Below, piece by piece: positions 37,581 through 46,872 of a DNA stretch of 64,000 nucleotides. The first letter of the stretch is position 1; each line of letters begins with the position of its first letter. The DNA is taken from NCBI GenBank assembly GCA_946487895.1, contig CAMLUO010000002.1, positions 1 through 64,000 on the forward strand, in the 5' to 3' direction. The notes under the pieces are model-generated. The model made no database searches. It saw nothing but the letters and a program-made list of their open reading frames with translations, and was not told the DNA's origin. Source of the DNA: an uncultured Clostridium sp. (GTDB lineage Bacteria; Bacillota; Clostridia; TANB77; CAG-508). The translations under genes were made by a program, and so were the position numbers.

Positions 37581-40344
37581 CTTCTATTAATCTTTCTAAA
37601 TCTTTTTTGCAATCACCTAAAACTAAATCTGCTTCTGATAACCCTTTATCTCCCACTATTACAAGACCTTTTTGACCATTCGAAATTTGATCATGTACTT
37701 TTTCTTTATATTTTTCTAGATTTTCTACATCAATATAAATTTTCTTCGTTTCATTATATTTTAAAGTCTTTTCATCTATTGGTGGAATATAATATTCTAT
37801 TCCTTCTTTTTTTAGCACTTCTAGTATTGGTAGCATTGGTCTTAAATATGGTATTTCTATATAGAATTTCATTTCTGGTACTTGAGTTTCACCTTTTTCT
37901 TGAACTAATTTTTCATATGTTTTTCTTATTGATTCTCTTGCCTCGTTCCTTTCTGGTATTGAATTACTATTTTGAAATAAAAATGGATATAATTTATCTG
38001 ATATTTTTACATTTTTATTTGTATTATTTTTTTGTAAATATATAGCAAATACTTTTGACAATTTTATATCTAATAACTTTTGGCCATTATTTAGATACTC
38101 ATCATATCCATTGTCTTCAAATTTCATATCTTTTCTTATAGTTTTACCCTTTGTTATAGCAATTAAAGTACTATCTTTTTCATCATCCACATCTGGTAAT
38201 ATAGTTACTCTAATTCCTTTTTCTCTTGCATTTGCTAAGTATTCGTAAATTTCTCCTCTTTTTATTCTCATAAAAGATATATCATCTGTTGCCATTTCAC
38301 TTTTTTCATCTAATAATCCTTTTGCTTCTCCAACTTCTTTTTCATATTGTAATATGTCTTTATAACTTTGTGTAACATCAAAACTTTTATCATCTATTTT
38401 TTTAATTTGTTGTCTTTGTTGTTGTTCAGATAAACTTATATATTGTTTTTTTCTTTCTTCTCTTGCTATTCTTTCTTGTTCCTGTCTCTTTTCTTCAGCT
38501 TGTTTTTCCTCTTGCTCTTTTAATCTTTTTTCTTCTATTTCTTTTATAAATGGTACATCAGTTCCTTCAAAAATCCAATCTTTCAAATTCACAGTTTCTA
38601 AGCCTATTGTAACTTTTCCTTTTTCTTGTGTTGATATTTCACTATGTATTTTTTCCTTATACTTTTCTAAATTTTTTCTGTCAATATATATTTTTTTGGT
38701 CATTCTCTCTTTTCTTGTTACTTCATCAACAGGTAAAAGATAATATTCTATTCCTGCTTCTTTTAATTGCTCTAAAATTGGACATATTGGTCTTTTATAT
38801 GGTATTTCTAGATAGAATTTTATATCTTTTATATCATGTTTTTCGCTTGCGATTTGTTCTATCTTTTTATATAATTTGTAAAAATTCTTTTTTGCATCCT
38901 CTATATAATATACTGCATCATCATAATATAGTTTTCCACTACCATTTATACCTATTTTTATTTTATCAAAATATTTTTTTTCGATAAAATTGCATAAGTA
39001 AATAAATCCCAAACCGACTTTTCCTTTAATATCTCTAGAAGTATAAATTTCTGTATTTATCTCTTTTGGAATATTTTTTTCTATTTCATTCCAATCAATT
39101 CCTGATGGAAGAATCAATAAATTATTTGACTGTTCTTCATCTGTTAATATTCCAAATTGTATATTTTGTTTTTTTAATTCCATCATCATACTATATAATT
39201 TATCTTTATCTACTCTAATTACTTGGCTTCCTTCAGTTTTCAATAGACTTCTATTAGTTACTAATCCTTTTTCATTTGCTACGTCTAATTCATAAGACAA
39301 AATATTTTTATAATTCTGAATTGGGTCAAAATTACTTTCATCAATTTGCTCAATTTTTTCTTTTTGCTGTTCTTCTGTTAAACCTTTATATTTTACTCTT
39401 TCTTTTTCTAATTCTTCTAGTCTTTTTTTCTCCGCTTCTTCTTGCATATGTTTTTCTTCAATCTCTTGTTTTAATTTATCTGTATCTCTATCTATAAAAG
39501 TAATTTTATCTCTTAATACTTTCATAGTTTCAACATATAACTTCATAATCACATCATTATCAAAAACATCTGTAATAAGTCTTTCTTGCTCTTCTGTATA
39601 TGCATTTCCTAATTGATTAATTATTATATCCATGTTTTCTTCTTGCTCATCTAAAGATATTTCTAAATCCTTCAAACTATATTTAAATTTTATTCTTTCA
39701 ATCATGTTCCCCATATTTTTTATATCTTCTGCAAAAATATTAGCATAAAAAATTCTTTCTACTTCAGGAGCATTGATAAATCTGTTCGTAAATTGTTGAT
39801 TTGCCATCATTTTACAACATCTAAGCCTATATTTAGCATTAATAAGAGCTTGAATATATTGTTGTTGTTTTAACCCATTAAATTCTTTTTTTCTGCCATC
39901 TAAAATCTTTAATTTATCTCCTAATTCATAAATTTTATTACTATTTATTTCTTGTTCACTATTTTCTTCTCCACAAAATATTTTATTCAATTCTTTATAT
40001 ATAATTCTAACTTCACTAAGTAAAAATTTTTCTTCACTTACTTTACTAAACTGATTAAAATCACTTCTTATCTCTTGATATAGATCATTAATACGAGCTT
40101 GTGTTCCTAAATCCATTTCAACACTATTTTCTATATAGTTTTCAAGTTCTTGCATTTTCTGCTTGATTTCATCTGCCTTTTCTGGATAGTGTATTTCCAT
40201 GGCTATAATTCTTTGTTTCATTTTTGCTAGTTCTAACACAATACTTCCATCTAATTCATAACTCTCATCTTTTTTTTCTATCTGTGGCATTTCATCTTCA
40301 GTATCTAAACCTAATGCTTTTGATAATTTATCTAAAAATCCCAT
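37567..40344 (-). CDS. Large lineage-specific protein with two copies of an unknown module
   Basis: The protein has 925 residues. About 1-300 is helical and charged (coiled coil), starting GFLDKLSKALGLDTEDE. Two related modules of about 260 residues follow: each opens with a glutamine-rich helix and ID(E/D)(S/K)(N/S)FD..Q(N/S)YK(N/D)IL.YE, and closes with (K)FY(L/I)EIPY.RP..PILE.LK..GIEYY..P(V/I)DE and KKIYID..NLEKYKEK. This internal duplication is clear by eye. No signal peptide or enzyme motif is seen. I do not recognise a family. It could be a structural or regulatory cytosolic protein. Confidence 0.75.
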   Translation of the reverse strand: MGFLDKLSKALGLDTEDEMPQIEKKDESYELDGSIVLELAKMKQRIIAMEIHYPEKADEIKQKMQELENYIENSVEMDLGTQARINDLYQEIRSDFNQFSKVSEEKFLLSEVRIIYKELNKIFCGEENSEQEINSNKIYELGDKLKILDGRKKEFNGLKQQQYIQALINAKYRLRCCKMMANQQFTNRFINAPEVERIFYANIFAEDIKNMGNMIERIKFKYSLKDLEISLDEQEENMDIIINQLGNAYTEEQERLITDVFDNDVIMKLYVETMKVLRDKITFIDRDTDKLKQEIEEKHMQEEAEKKRLEELEKERVKYKGLTEEQQKEKIEQIDESNFDPIQNYKNILSYELDVANEKGLVTNRSLLKTEGSQVIRVDKDKLYSMMMELKKQNIQFGILTDEEQSNNLLILPSGIDWNEIEKNIPKEINTEIYTSRDIKGKVGLGFIYLCNFIEKKYFDKIKIGINGSGKLYYDDAVYYIEDAKKNFYKLYKKIEQIASEKHDIKDIKFYLEIPYKRPICPILEQLKEAGIEYYLLPVDEVTRKERMTKKIYIDRKNLEKYKEKIHSEISTQEKGKVTIGLETVNLKDWIFEGTDVPFIKEIEEKRLKEQEEKQAEEKRQEQERIAREERKKQYISLSEQQQRQQIKKIDDKSFDVTQSYKDILQYEKEVGEAKGLLDEKSEMATDDISFMRIKRGEIYEYLANAREKGIRVTILPDVDDEKDSTLIAITKGKTIRKDMKFEDNGYDEYLNNGQKLLDIKLSKVFAIYLQKNNTNKNVKISDKLYPFLFQNSNSIPERNEARESIRKTYEKLVQEKGETQVPEMKFYIEIPYLRPMLPILEVLKKEGIEYYIPPIDEKTLKYNETKKIYIDVENLEKYKEKVHDQISNGQKGLVIVGDKGLSEADLVLGDCKKDLERLIEEKEL

Positions 40345-40412
40345 TTTCTCTCTCCTTTAACAAAACTAACTATAGTTTACCACAGTTTTACATAAAAATC
40401 AATTTTAAATAA

Positions 40413-40447
40413 AAGAAAAAACTAAGAGATTTTTATTTCTCTTAGTT
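40413..40447 (-). terminator. Terminator after the sortase gene
   Basis: AACTAAGAGA (40420-40429) pairs with TCTCTTAGTT (40438-40447). On the minus strand TTTTTCTTTTA follows. Confidence 0.8.
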
Positions 40448-40471
40448 CAAATTTTATATTTATTAAATTAT

Positions 40472-41146
40472 TTAAGCATTATAATCTTCAACTCTAGCAC
40501 ATATAATCAATCTTGCACTACTATCATCTGTACAAGTAGATAATGTAACTTCTGGAACTCCACCAGTATCTCTTTGATAGAAAGATGTATCTTCTGGTGT
40601 AGTCTCAAACTTATTATATATTGTATATGTTAATTGTTGTCCGTCATTATCTGTAATATAAATTTTATCTCCAATATTTAATTTCTTATTATTTGAAAAG
40701 AATAAGTTATTTCTATAGTTGTGTCCTATAATAACACTATTTCCCGGTTCATTTATTCCTACTCCATATAGAAATGCAACTGCTGTTTCGATTGATTTCT
40801 TAGTTACCTTTTCTAGAACAGGATATTTGAAATTCGTTGCAGGAATTTCCATTGTTCCTAATACTACAAATCCTTTATATGTCTTCTTAGTTGTACTACC
40901 AGAAGAAGTATTAGAATCTTGTAATTGATTAAATGGATTTTCCTCAGTTGAATTTGTTGTATTTGTATCATTTGCCTCTCCATCAGCAACTTCTCCTTGG
41001 AAATCATCAACAAATGCTGATGTATCTCTTGATATGACATAGTTTTGATAATAATTGTATGCTAAAAATCCTAGTAAGCCTAATACTGCTATTATTACTA
41101 TAACTAATATTACTGTTAATACTTTACTATATTTACTCTCAAACAT
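40472..41146 (-). CDS. Sortase (class D-like)
   Basis: The 224-residue protein has one N-terminal membrane segment (about 10-32), a Thr/Ser/Asn-rich linker and a sortase barrel with NSVIIGHNYRN (catalytic His), LSTCTDDSSARLIICARV (catalytic Cys in TLSTC and Arg). It cleaves LPxTG-like signals and joins proteins to the wall. No substrate with an LPxTG tail is visible in this window: the GH73 protein does not end in one. The gene stands alone between the 925-residue protein and hit. Confidence 0.92.
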   Translation of the reverse strand: MFESKYSKVLTVILVIVIIAVLGLLGFLAYNYYQNYVISRDTSAFVDDFQGEVADGEANDTNTTNSTEENPFNQLQDSNTSSGSTTKKTYKGFVVLGTMEIPATNFKYPVLEKVTKKSIETAVAFLYGVGINEPGNSVIIGHNYRNNLFFSNNKKLNIGDKIYITDNDGQQLTYTIYNKFETTPEDTSFYQRDTGGVPEVTLSTCTDDSSARLIICARVEDYNA

Positions 41147-41249
41147 AATCTTTTACCTCCGTATCTCTTTTCACTCTATTATAATTATACCACATTTATT
41201 ACAAAAAGTGTATAGTTTTCGTAAAATTAGTCAAAATTAATATACATAA

Positions 41250-41594
41250 TTATACAATTTTTTCTCCTAGTTGTCTTCCTGCTAAGATATGGAAGTGTAA
41301 ATGCATTACTTCTTGCCCACCATTTTTACCACAATTTACAATTACTCTAAAACCTTCGTCTTTAAAGCCTTCTCTTTCTGCTATTTTATTTATAACTCCA
41401 TAAATTTTGCCAACCAATTTTTCATCTTCTGGCTTCATATCTGCTAAAGATTCAATATGTTTTTTAGGTATTACTAATATATGAATAGGTGCTGCTGGAT
41501 TTACATCATTAAAAGCTAATATTTCATCATCTTCATACACTTTAGTTGAAGGGATTTCACCTCTAATTATTTTACAAAAAATACAATCTTCCAT
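41250..41594 (-). CDS. HIT-family nucleotide hydrolase
   Basis: The start at 41594 (MEDCIFCKIIRGEIP) is set by the family N terminus and GAAAGGAATGAG upstream; the longer frame to 41663 runs into an inverted repeat. The 114-residue protein has CIFCKI, ILVIPKKHIESL and the histidine triad HLHFHILAG. HIT proteins hydrolyse adenosine phosphoramidates or similar compounds. It is located directly after alaS on the same strand. Confidence 0.95.
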   Translation of the reverse strand: MEDCIFCKIIRGEIPSTKVYEDDEILAFNDVNPAAPIHILVIPKKHIESLADMKPEDEKLVGKIYGVINKIAEREGFKDEGFRVIVNCGKNGGQEVMHLHFHILAGRQLGEKIV

Positions 41595-41643
41595 TTTACG
41601 CTCATTCCTTTCTAAACTTAGAATCCTGATTGGAAAAGAATTA

Positions 41644-41734
41644 AATTTTGGCAAGGAAAACAAATTTGAAATTTATGAGGCGTACTTTTTGTACGTTGAT
41701 TAAATTTCAAATGAAGTTTGACGTAGCCAAAATT
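41644..41734. repeat. Long imperfect palindrome between alaS and hit
   Basis: AATTTTGGC pairs with GCCAAAATT at the ends, CAAATTTGAAATTTA with TAAATTTCAAATGAAGTTTG inside, and CGTAC-TTTTT-GTACG forms the tip. The 91-base structure has short bulges. It may be a processing or attenuation hairpin, or an insertion. It is not followed by a T tract on the minus strand. Confidence 0.6.
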
Positions 41735-41738
41735 GTAA

Positions 41739-43505
41739 TTATTTTTCAATCAAAACTGCTTTAATTCTTCTAACTCCTGACGAACTAGACTCCTCTTTCT
41801 TTATTTTAAATGTTCCCATATCTCCTGTATGTGTTACATGAGGCCCTCCACAAATTTCTTTGCTGAAATCTCCTATTGTATATACCTTAACTTTATCTCC
41901 ATATTTATCTGTAAATAGTCCTATTGCTCCTGATTTTTTAGCATCTTCATAACTCATTTCTTCACACTTGACTTGCAAGTCTCTTTTTATTTGCTCATTT
42001 ACTAAATCCTCTACTTTTCGGATTTCTTCTTTTGTCATTTTTTGTGGGTGTGTAAAGTCAAAACGTAATCTTTCTTCTGTTATATTAGAACCACTTTGTT
42101 TTACATGATCTCCTAATACTTCTCTTAATGCTTCATGTAAAAGGTGTGTTGCAGTATGATATGCAATTGTTTTTTCGTTTTGGTCTGCTAATCCACCTTT
42201 AAATTTATGTTCTGCTCCTTGTCTTGATTTTTCTTGATGCTCTTTGAATAATTTTTCGAATTCTTTTAGATCCACTTTAAATTCATTTTCTTCAGCTAAT
42301 TCTTTCGTTACTTCTGGTGGAAATCCATAAGTATCATAAAGTCTAAATACAACTGTTCCTGGAATTGTATCAATACTTTTTTCTTTCAATTTTGCTATTT
42401 CTTTTTCAAATTCTCTTTCACCATGTGATAATGTTTTTACAAATTTATTTTTTTCTTCTATTATTACATTTTTTATAACTTCTCTATTTTTTTCTAAGTC
42501 TGGATACATTTCTTTTAGGTTATCAACATTTATATCTATTAAAGTTGATAATTCATTTAAATCTATTTGTAATTTGTTCATATGTCTTATCATTCTTCTT
42601 ATTAATCTTCTTAAGACATATCCTCTATCCAAATTACTTGGTCTACCACCATCAGATATAATCATCATACTTGAACGTAAATGTTCTGCTACTATTCTTC
42701 TACTTTCGATTATATCTACTTTTTGAATTTCTTTTAGTTTATTCATTACTGGGGCAAATAATTCTGTATCAAAAGGGGTTTCTTTTCCTTGTAATAACAT
42801 TGTCATTCTTTCTAATCCCAAACCAGTATCTACATTTCTTTGTTTTAATTTTGAATATCCATTTTTATCTTTGAAATATTCCATAAAAACATTGTTCCAT
42901 ATTTCAACGTATTTTCCACAATCACAACTAGGCTGACAATCCGGTCCACATGCTGGTTTTCCTGTATCATAGAACATTTCTGTATCTGGTCCACATGGTC
43001 CTTCTTCTCCTGCTATCCACCAGTTGTCATCTTTTCCATAAAAATATATTCTTTCTTCTGGAATTCCTGCTCTTTTCCATGCATTTGCTGAAACTTCATC
43101 TCTTGGACAATCTTCATCTCCAGCAAAACATGTTACTGATAACTTTTCTACTGGTATTCCTAATTCTTTTGTTAAGAAATCAAAACTCATTTGAATTGAT
43201 TCATCTTTAAAATAGTCTCCTAATGACCAATTTCCTAACATTTCAAAATATGTTAGATGTCTATTGTCTCCTACTTCGTCAATATCGTTTGTTCTTACAC
43301 ATTTTTGATAGTCTGTTAATCTAGTTCCTTGTGGATGCTTTTCTCCTAATAGATATGGTACTAGTGGTTGCATTCCTGCTGTTGTAAATAATACTGATGG
43401 GTCATTTTCTGGTATTAATGGTGCTGATGGTATTACTGCATGTCCATGTTCTTTGAAAAAGTTTAAGTATTTGTTTCTTATTTCTATTGCTTTCATTTTC
43501 GTCAT
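41739..43505 (-). CDS. alaS: Alanyl-tRNA synthetase, short form
   Basis: The 588-residue protein has the catalytic core (IRNKYLNFFKEHGHAVIPSA, TTAGMQPLVPYLLGEKHP), the tRNA-binding middle, and the editing domain with HTATHLLHEALRE and CGGPHVTHTGDMG, ending SSSSGVRRIKAVLIEK. Standard bacterial AlaS is about 870-880 residues; here the coiled-coil and DHHA1 C-terminal domain are absent, with no trailing frame. The end looks natural rather than frameshifted. Such short forms should act as monomers. hit follows on the same strand. Confidence 0.93.
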   Translation of the reverse strand: MTKMKAIEIRNKYLNFFKEHGHAVIPSAPLIPENDPSVLFTTAGMQPLVPYLLGEKHPQGTRLTDYQKCVRTNDIDEVGDNRHLTYFEMLGNWSLGDYFKDESIQMSFDFLTKELGIPVEKLSVTCFAGDEDCPRDEVSANAWKRAGIPEERIYFYGKDDNWWIAGEEGPCGPDTEMFYDTGKPACGPDCQPSCDCGKYVEIWNNVFMEYFKDKNGYSKLKQRNVDTGLGLERMTMLLQGKETPFDTELFAPVMNKLKEIQKVDIIESRRIVAEHLRSSMMIISDGGRPSNLDRGYVLRRLIRRMIRHMNKLQIDLNELSTLIDINVDNLKEMYPDLEKNREVIKNVIIEEKNKFVKTLSHGEREFEKEIAKLKEKSIDTIPGTVVFRLYDTYGFPPEVTKELAEENEFKVDLKEFEKLFKEHQEKSRQGAEHKFKGGLADQNEKTIAYHTATHLLHEALREVLGDHVKQSGSNITEERLRFDFTHPQKMTKEEIRKVEDLVNEQIKRDLQVKCEEMSYEDAKKSGAIGLFTDKYGDKVKVYTIGDFSKEICGGPHVTHTGDMGTFKIKKEESSSSGVRRIKAVLIEK

Positions 43506-43914
43506 TTCCTTTCTTTTTATGTTATTTATTTTTTTCGTTTAAATGTTAGTCTTGTATAATACTATTATATTTCATAAAAATTCATTAAGTATGTTCTAAT
43601 TTTACTACATAAATACGAAAATAGCAAGAAAATCTTGCTATTTATTCTACTACTTTTAAAATTCATACATGACTAATTATGTATCTTTTATATATATTAT
43701 CTTCTATATCATTGTTAATTTTAAAACAAGCTACAATTCACTATTTTAAGTTTTCTAATTCAATCTTTAAATTCTCATATTCATTTTTACATTTTATATA
43801 CTGTATACAGCTAAAAACATATTTATATACACGACTTTTAATGTATTCAGATTACTTATATCATTTTTTTGTTAAAATATAATTAAATTTTTTAAGGTTT
43901 ACAAGGAGGTTACA
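43506..43914. other. 409-base gap between alaS and the XRE gene
   Basis: A perfect hairpin (AAATAGCAAGA/TCTTGCTATTT, 43619-43643) is the only clear structure. On the minus strand a start-less frame of about 36 codons ending KNEYENLKIELENLK may be a gene remnant. The alaS promoter should lie near TATAAT at 43569-43564. No T-box motif is seen before alaS. Confidence 0.45.
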
Positions 43915-44136
43915 GTGGAATTTAAAAGAATCAAAGATTTAAGAGAAGATCATGATATGTACCAAAAAGATGTTGCAAAATTATTAGGAATTTCTCAGCA
44001 ATACTATTCTGAATATGAAAAAGGTAAAAGAACTATTCCTATACAACATCTTATTACTCTTGCAAAATTTTACGAAACCTCTATTGATTATATAGTCGGA
44101 TTGACTGATGAAAATAATTTTAAAAAGACAAGCTAA
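43915..44136 (+). CDS. Small XRE-type helix-turn-helix regulator
   Basis: The start is GTG at 43915, five bases after AAGGAGG. The 73-residue protein is a single HTH_3 domain: RIKDLREDHDMYQKDVAKLL and ISQQYYSEYEKGKRTIP, then LITLAKFYETSIDYIVGLTD. It is a Cro/repressor-like DNA-binding protein; targets unknown. A TATAAT lies at 43878-43883. Its stop overlaps the convergent spoVT stop by four bases. Confidence 0.88.
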   Translation: MEFKRIKDLREDHDMYQKDVAKLLGISQQYYSEYEKGKRTIPIQHLITLAKFYETSIDYIVGLTDENNFKKTS

Positions 44137-44687
44137 ATTTCCATTTGGCTTCCTAAAAATGTTGCTGCTGATTGAGCTACTTTTTTCTCAACATCATTCA
44201 TTTTTCCATTTGCTTCTTTTGACATTAATATCACTGTTCCTATTGTATCTCCATTTGATATTATTGGATATACTACTTGAGCATTATGCTTTCTTTCTTG
44301 ATTATCATTTTTTGTAATTGGCATAGCAATGTCGCTATTATCTTTACTTGTATATACTTCTTTATCTTCCATTAATTGTTCTAATTCTTGACTTATATCT
44401 TGCTCTAAAAATTCTTTTTTAGATCCCCCTGATACTGCTATTATTGTGTCTTTATCTGTAATACATGCTATATGACCTGTTGTTTTTGATAATGTTTCAG
44501 CATAACCTGCTGCAAATTCAGATAATTCTCCAATTGGTGAATATTTTTTTAATATCACTTGTCCTTCTCTATCTGTAAAAATTTCAAGTGGATCTCCTTC
44601 CTTTATTCTTAATGTTTTTCTTATTTCCTTTGGAATTACAACTCTTCCCAAATCATCTATTCTCCTTACAACTCCAGTTGCTTTCAT
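44133..44687 (-). CDS. spoVT: Stage V sporulation protein T
   Basis: The start at 44687 (MKATGVVRRIDDLGRVVIPK) has GGGAGGAAAA upstream. The 184-residue protein has an AbrB-type swapped-hairpin DNA-binding domain (1-50) and a C-terminal GAF-like domain (55-184), with TGHIACITDKDTIIAVSGG. SpoVT tunes sigma-G dependent forespore genes. Normal length. It is further evidence that the organism forms spores. Confidence 0.95.
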   Translation of the reverse strand: MKATGVVRRIDDLGRVVIPKEIRKTLRIKEGDPLEIFTDREGQVILKKYSPIGELSEFAAGYAETLSKTTGHIACITDKDTIIAVSGGSKKEFLEQDISQELEQLMEDKEVYTSKDNSDIAMPITKNDNQERKHNAQVVYPIISNGDTIGTVILMSKEANGKMNDVEKKVAQSAATFLGSQMEI

Positions 44688-44768
44688 AATTTTCCTCCCT
44701 TTTCGTTTCAATTTTTTTGTTTATATTGTTATTATTTCTTATTACTTGCTTTTTATTCATTTTTTGTC

Positions 44769-44800
44769 AAAAAAAAAGAAGAAGTAATTATTCTTCTTCT
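44769..44800 (-). terminator. Terminator of the KAP NTPase gene
   Basis: AGAAGAAG/CTTCTTCT stem over the stop region. On the minus strand TTTTTTTTTGAC follows. Confidence 0.7.
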
Positions 44801-46779
44801 AAACTCTCTACTTTTTCCTCTTTTCTAGGTAAAAAACTCGGTTTATATTTATCTAAAATATATCCTAATTCTTTTGCAAATTCTTTTAGCATAACATTCT
44901 TTATAGATGGATCTTTTCCTTTCAAATAATCATCAATAATTTGTTTTAGTTGTTTTATATTCTTCATTTCAGGTTCTATCTGTTTTGTATATCTTTCTGC
45001 TCTATCTACAAGTTTTTCTTTAATTAGAACAATATCCTCATTACTTGCACATGAAATTCTTTGGAATACTTGATATGGATCAGCATATTTAAATATTGGT
45101 ATATCCATACATTGCTTATCAAACTTTTCATAAAATTGTTCCATTTTCATTGGAATACATTTCATTACATCATCTGTTATTTCTTTATACTTCTTATCTA
45201 ATAATTGGTCATTTAACATATTAAAATGTTTTAAAATATCGTCCATATCTTCTTCTAATTCATCTATCGCTACTTTTCCTAATTCCTCCTTTGGATTTGG
45301 ACAATATTCAGATTTTAATGAAGCTAAATTCATTCCTGTAAAAAATGTATTTTTTAGTGTTTTTAAATCATAATTTATTAATCCTTTTCTTGAAAAATAA
45401 CTAAAATATGCAAATATCTTTACTGTATCTATTAGTTCTAACTTTCCTTCTTTTACATCATTATATACTTCTTCTATTACACCTTCAAATTGATCATCTG
45501 CTATTTTCCAATATTCTTCAGTCAACAATCTTTTATATGCTGGTAAATTTTCCGTATCTATTGTATTTATAATAGTTTCCATGTTTTCTTTAAATATTTT
45601 CATATCAAAGATACGTGTTCTAACATAATATTCTATAAATTTAAAGAATCGATAATCTGATTTAAAATTATAATAATAATTATTATCAAATTCTTTTATA
45701 TAGAACTGCCTATTATCCATTAAAATTCTAGAAGATACTAAAATTGATTTATATTCTTCATTATCTTTAATATTTACAAATTTATCCTTTGTTACTTTTC
45801 CTGCCTTTATCTCAAAAGAAACAGCTATTGTAAATATCAACATTGTTTGCATTACCCTGTTACTTGTGTTTGGATATGCTTTACTAACCATCTCATATAT
45901 CTTTTTAAAATCATTTAATGCATGTTTTAAAATTCTTAAGTTTCTTGTTCCACTCTTATTAAATGTTGATATGATAAGTCGTGTGTTTTCTCTTAAAAAT
46001 CTAATTAAATCTGGATTACTTTCGTATCTCATTAAAATTCCGTTTATAATATAATCAAATTTTGGAGCATATTCAAAAGTTTCACCAATTAATTTTTCTT
46101 TAATTCTTTCATAATCATTTGCCTTATCAAAAACATGCTCTATTTTTTCTTGTATTTTCTCAACAATTGGTTTATCTGCCTTTGTCAATTCATTTTGTTT
46201 ATCCAATAAATATGTTGCAATAAATGTTTTCATTTCTAAATTTGAACTTTTTAATTTTGTTGATAACTCTTTTTCATTACAAATTATTATTGTTTTTATA
46301 TGGTCATGCTCAACAAAATTATTTATATATCCTAAAATATCAATAACATCAACATTTGCTCTTTCTAAGTCGTCAAAACATAAAACCTTATCATCAGTTG
46401 CGAAAAATTCAGCATAATCTAATTTATCTCCATTTTGTGTTACTCCAAATAAATTTGCCATATCAATCCCTGTTTTTGCATATTCAGGAATTGTTGTTTG
46501 TTCATTATTATTCATAAATTTTCTCAAGTTTTTGTCCATTAATTGTGTTGTTTCAATGAATATTTTTTTACTAATTTCCTCTAAATTTGATATACCATAT
46601 AAAGACATATAAATCGTTGTATATCTTCTACCATTTAGTTGCATAGATTCTATTTTTTTTCTAACTTTATTATTCCAAAAATGAGTTTTACCTGAACCCC
46701 ATTCTCCATTTATCATTACTGCATAGTCTGTATAATCAGAACGTATATAATCTAAAATACTTTCAACTAAATCTTCCAT
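44788..46779 (-). CDS. KAP-family P-loop NTPase
   Basis: The start at 46779 (MEDLVESILDYIRSDYTDY) is chosen because AAAGGAGGAAAC lies just before it; the open frame to 46848 merely translates the GGGACG repeat. The 663-residue protein has Walker A NGEWGSGKTHFW (about 25-36) and Walker B VLCFDDLERANVDVID typical of KAP NTPases, then a long helical region. No membrane segments are evident. KAP proteins occur in phage defence and membrane complexes, but no partner gene is seen here. Function unknown. Confidence 0.82.
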   Translation of the reverse strand: MEDLVESILDYIRSDYTDYAVMINGEWGSGKTHFWNNKVRKKIESMQLNGRRYTTIYMSLYGISNLEEISKKIFIETTQLMDKNLRKFMNNNEQTTIPEYAKTGIDMANLFGVTQNGDKLDYAEFFATDDKVLCFDDLERANVDVIDILGYINNFVEHDHIKTIIICNEKELSTKLKSSNLEMKTFIATYLLDKQNELTKADKPIVEKIQEKIEHVFDKANDYERIKEKLIGETFEYAPKFDYIINGILMRYESNPDLIRFLRENTRLIISTFNKSGTRNLRILKHALNDFKKIYEMVSKAYPNTSNRVMQTMLIFTIAVSFEIKAGKVTKDKFVNIKDNEEYKSILVSSRILMDNRQFYIKEFDNNYYYNFKSDYRFFKFIEYYVRTRIFDMKIFKENMETIINTIDTENLPAYKRLLTEEYWKIADDQFEGVIEEVYNDVKEGKLELIDTVKIFAYFSYFSRKGLINYDLKTLKNTFFTGMNLASLKSEYCPNPKEELGKVAIDELEEDMDDILKHFNMLNDQLLDKKYKEITDDVMKCIPMKMEQFYEKFDKQCMDIPIFKYADPYQVFQRISCASNEDIVLIKEKLVDRAERYTKQIEPEMKNIKQLKQIIDDYLKGKDPSIKNVMLKEFAKELGYILDKYKPSFLPRKEEKVESLEEE

Positions 46780-46795
46780 TGTTTCCTCCTTTGTC

Positions 46796-46850
46796 CATGT
46801 CTCATTTGGGACGTTTCTGCATGAGACATTTTGTCCGTTTTGGGACACAT
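46796..46850. repeat. GGGACGTTTC hairpin repeat
   Basis: ATGTCTCAT (46797-46805) and ATGAGACAT (46821-46829) enclose TTGGGACGTTTCTGC; TGTCC and GGGACACAT follow. It lies between the comFC stop and the KAP gene's ribosome site. Orientation is opposite to most copies. Confidence 0.7.
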
Positions 46851-46872
46851 CTCTATCTATTTTTTATATTTT

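Noticed and set aside
46780..46848. Longer N terminus for the KAP NTPase
   Set aside because: Those codons translate the GGGACG repeat; AAAGGAGGAAAC stands just before the ATG at 46779.
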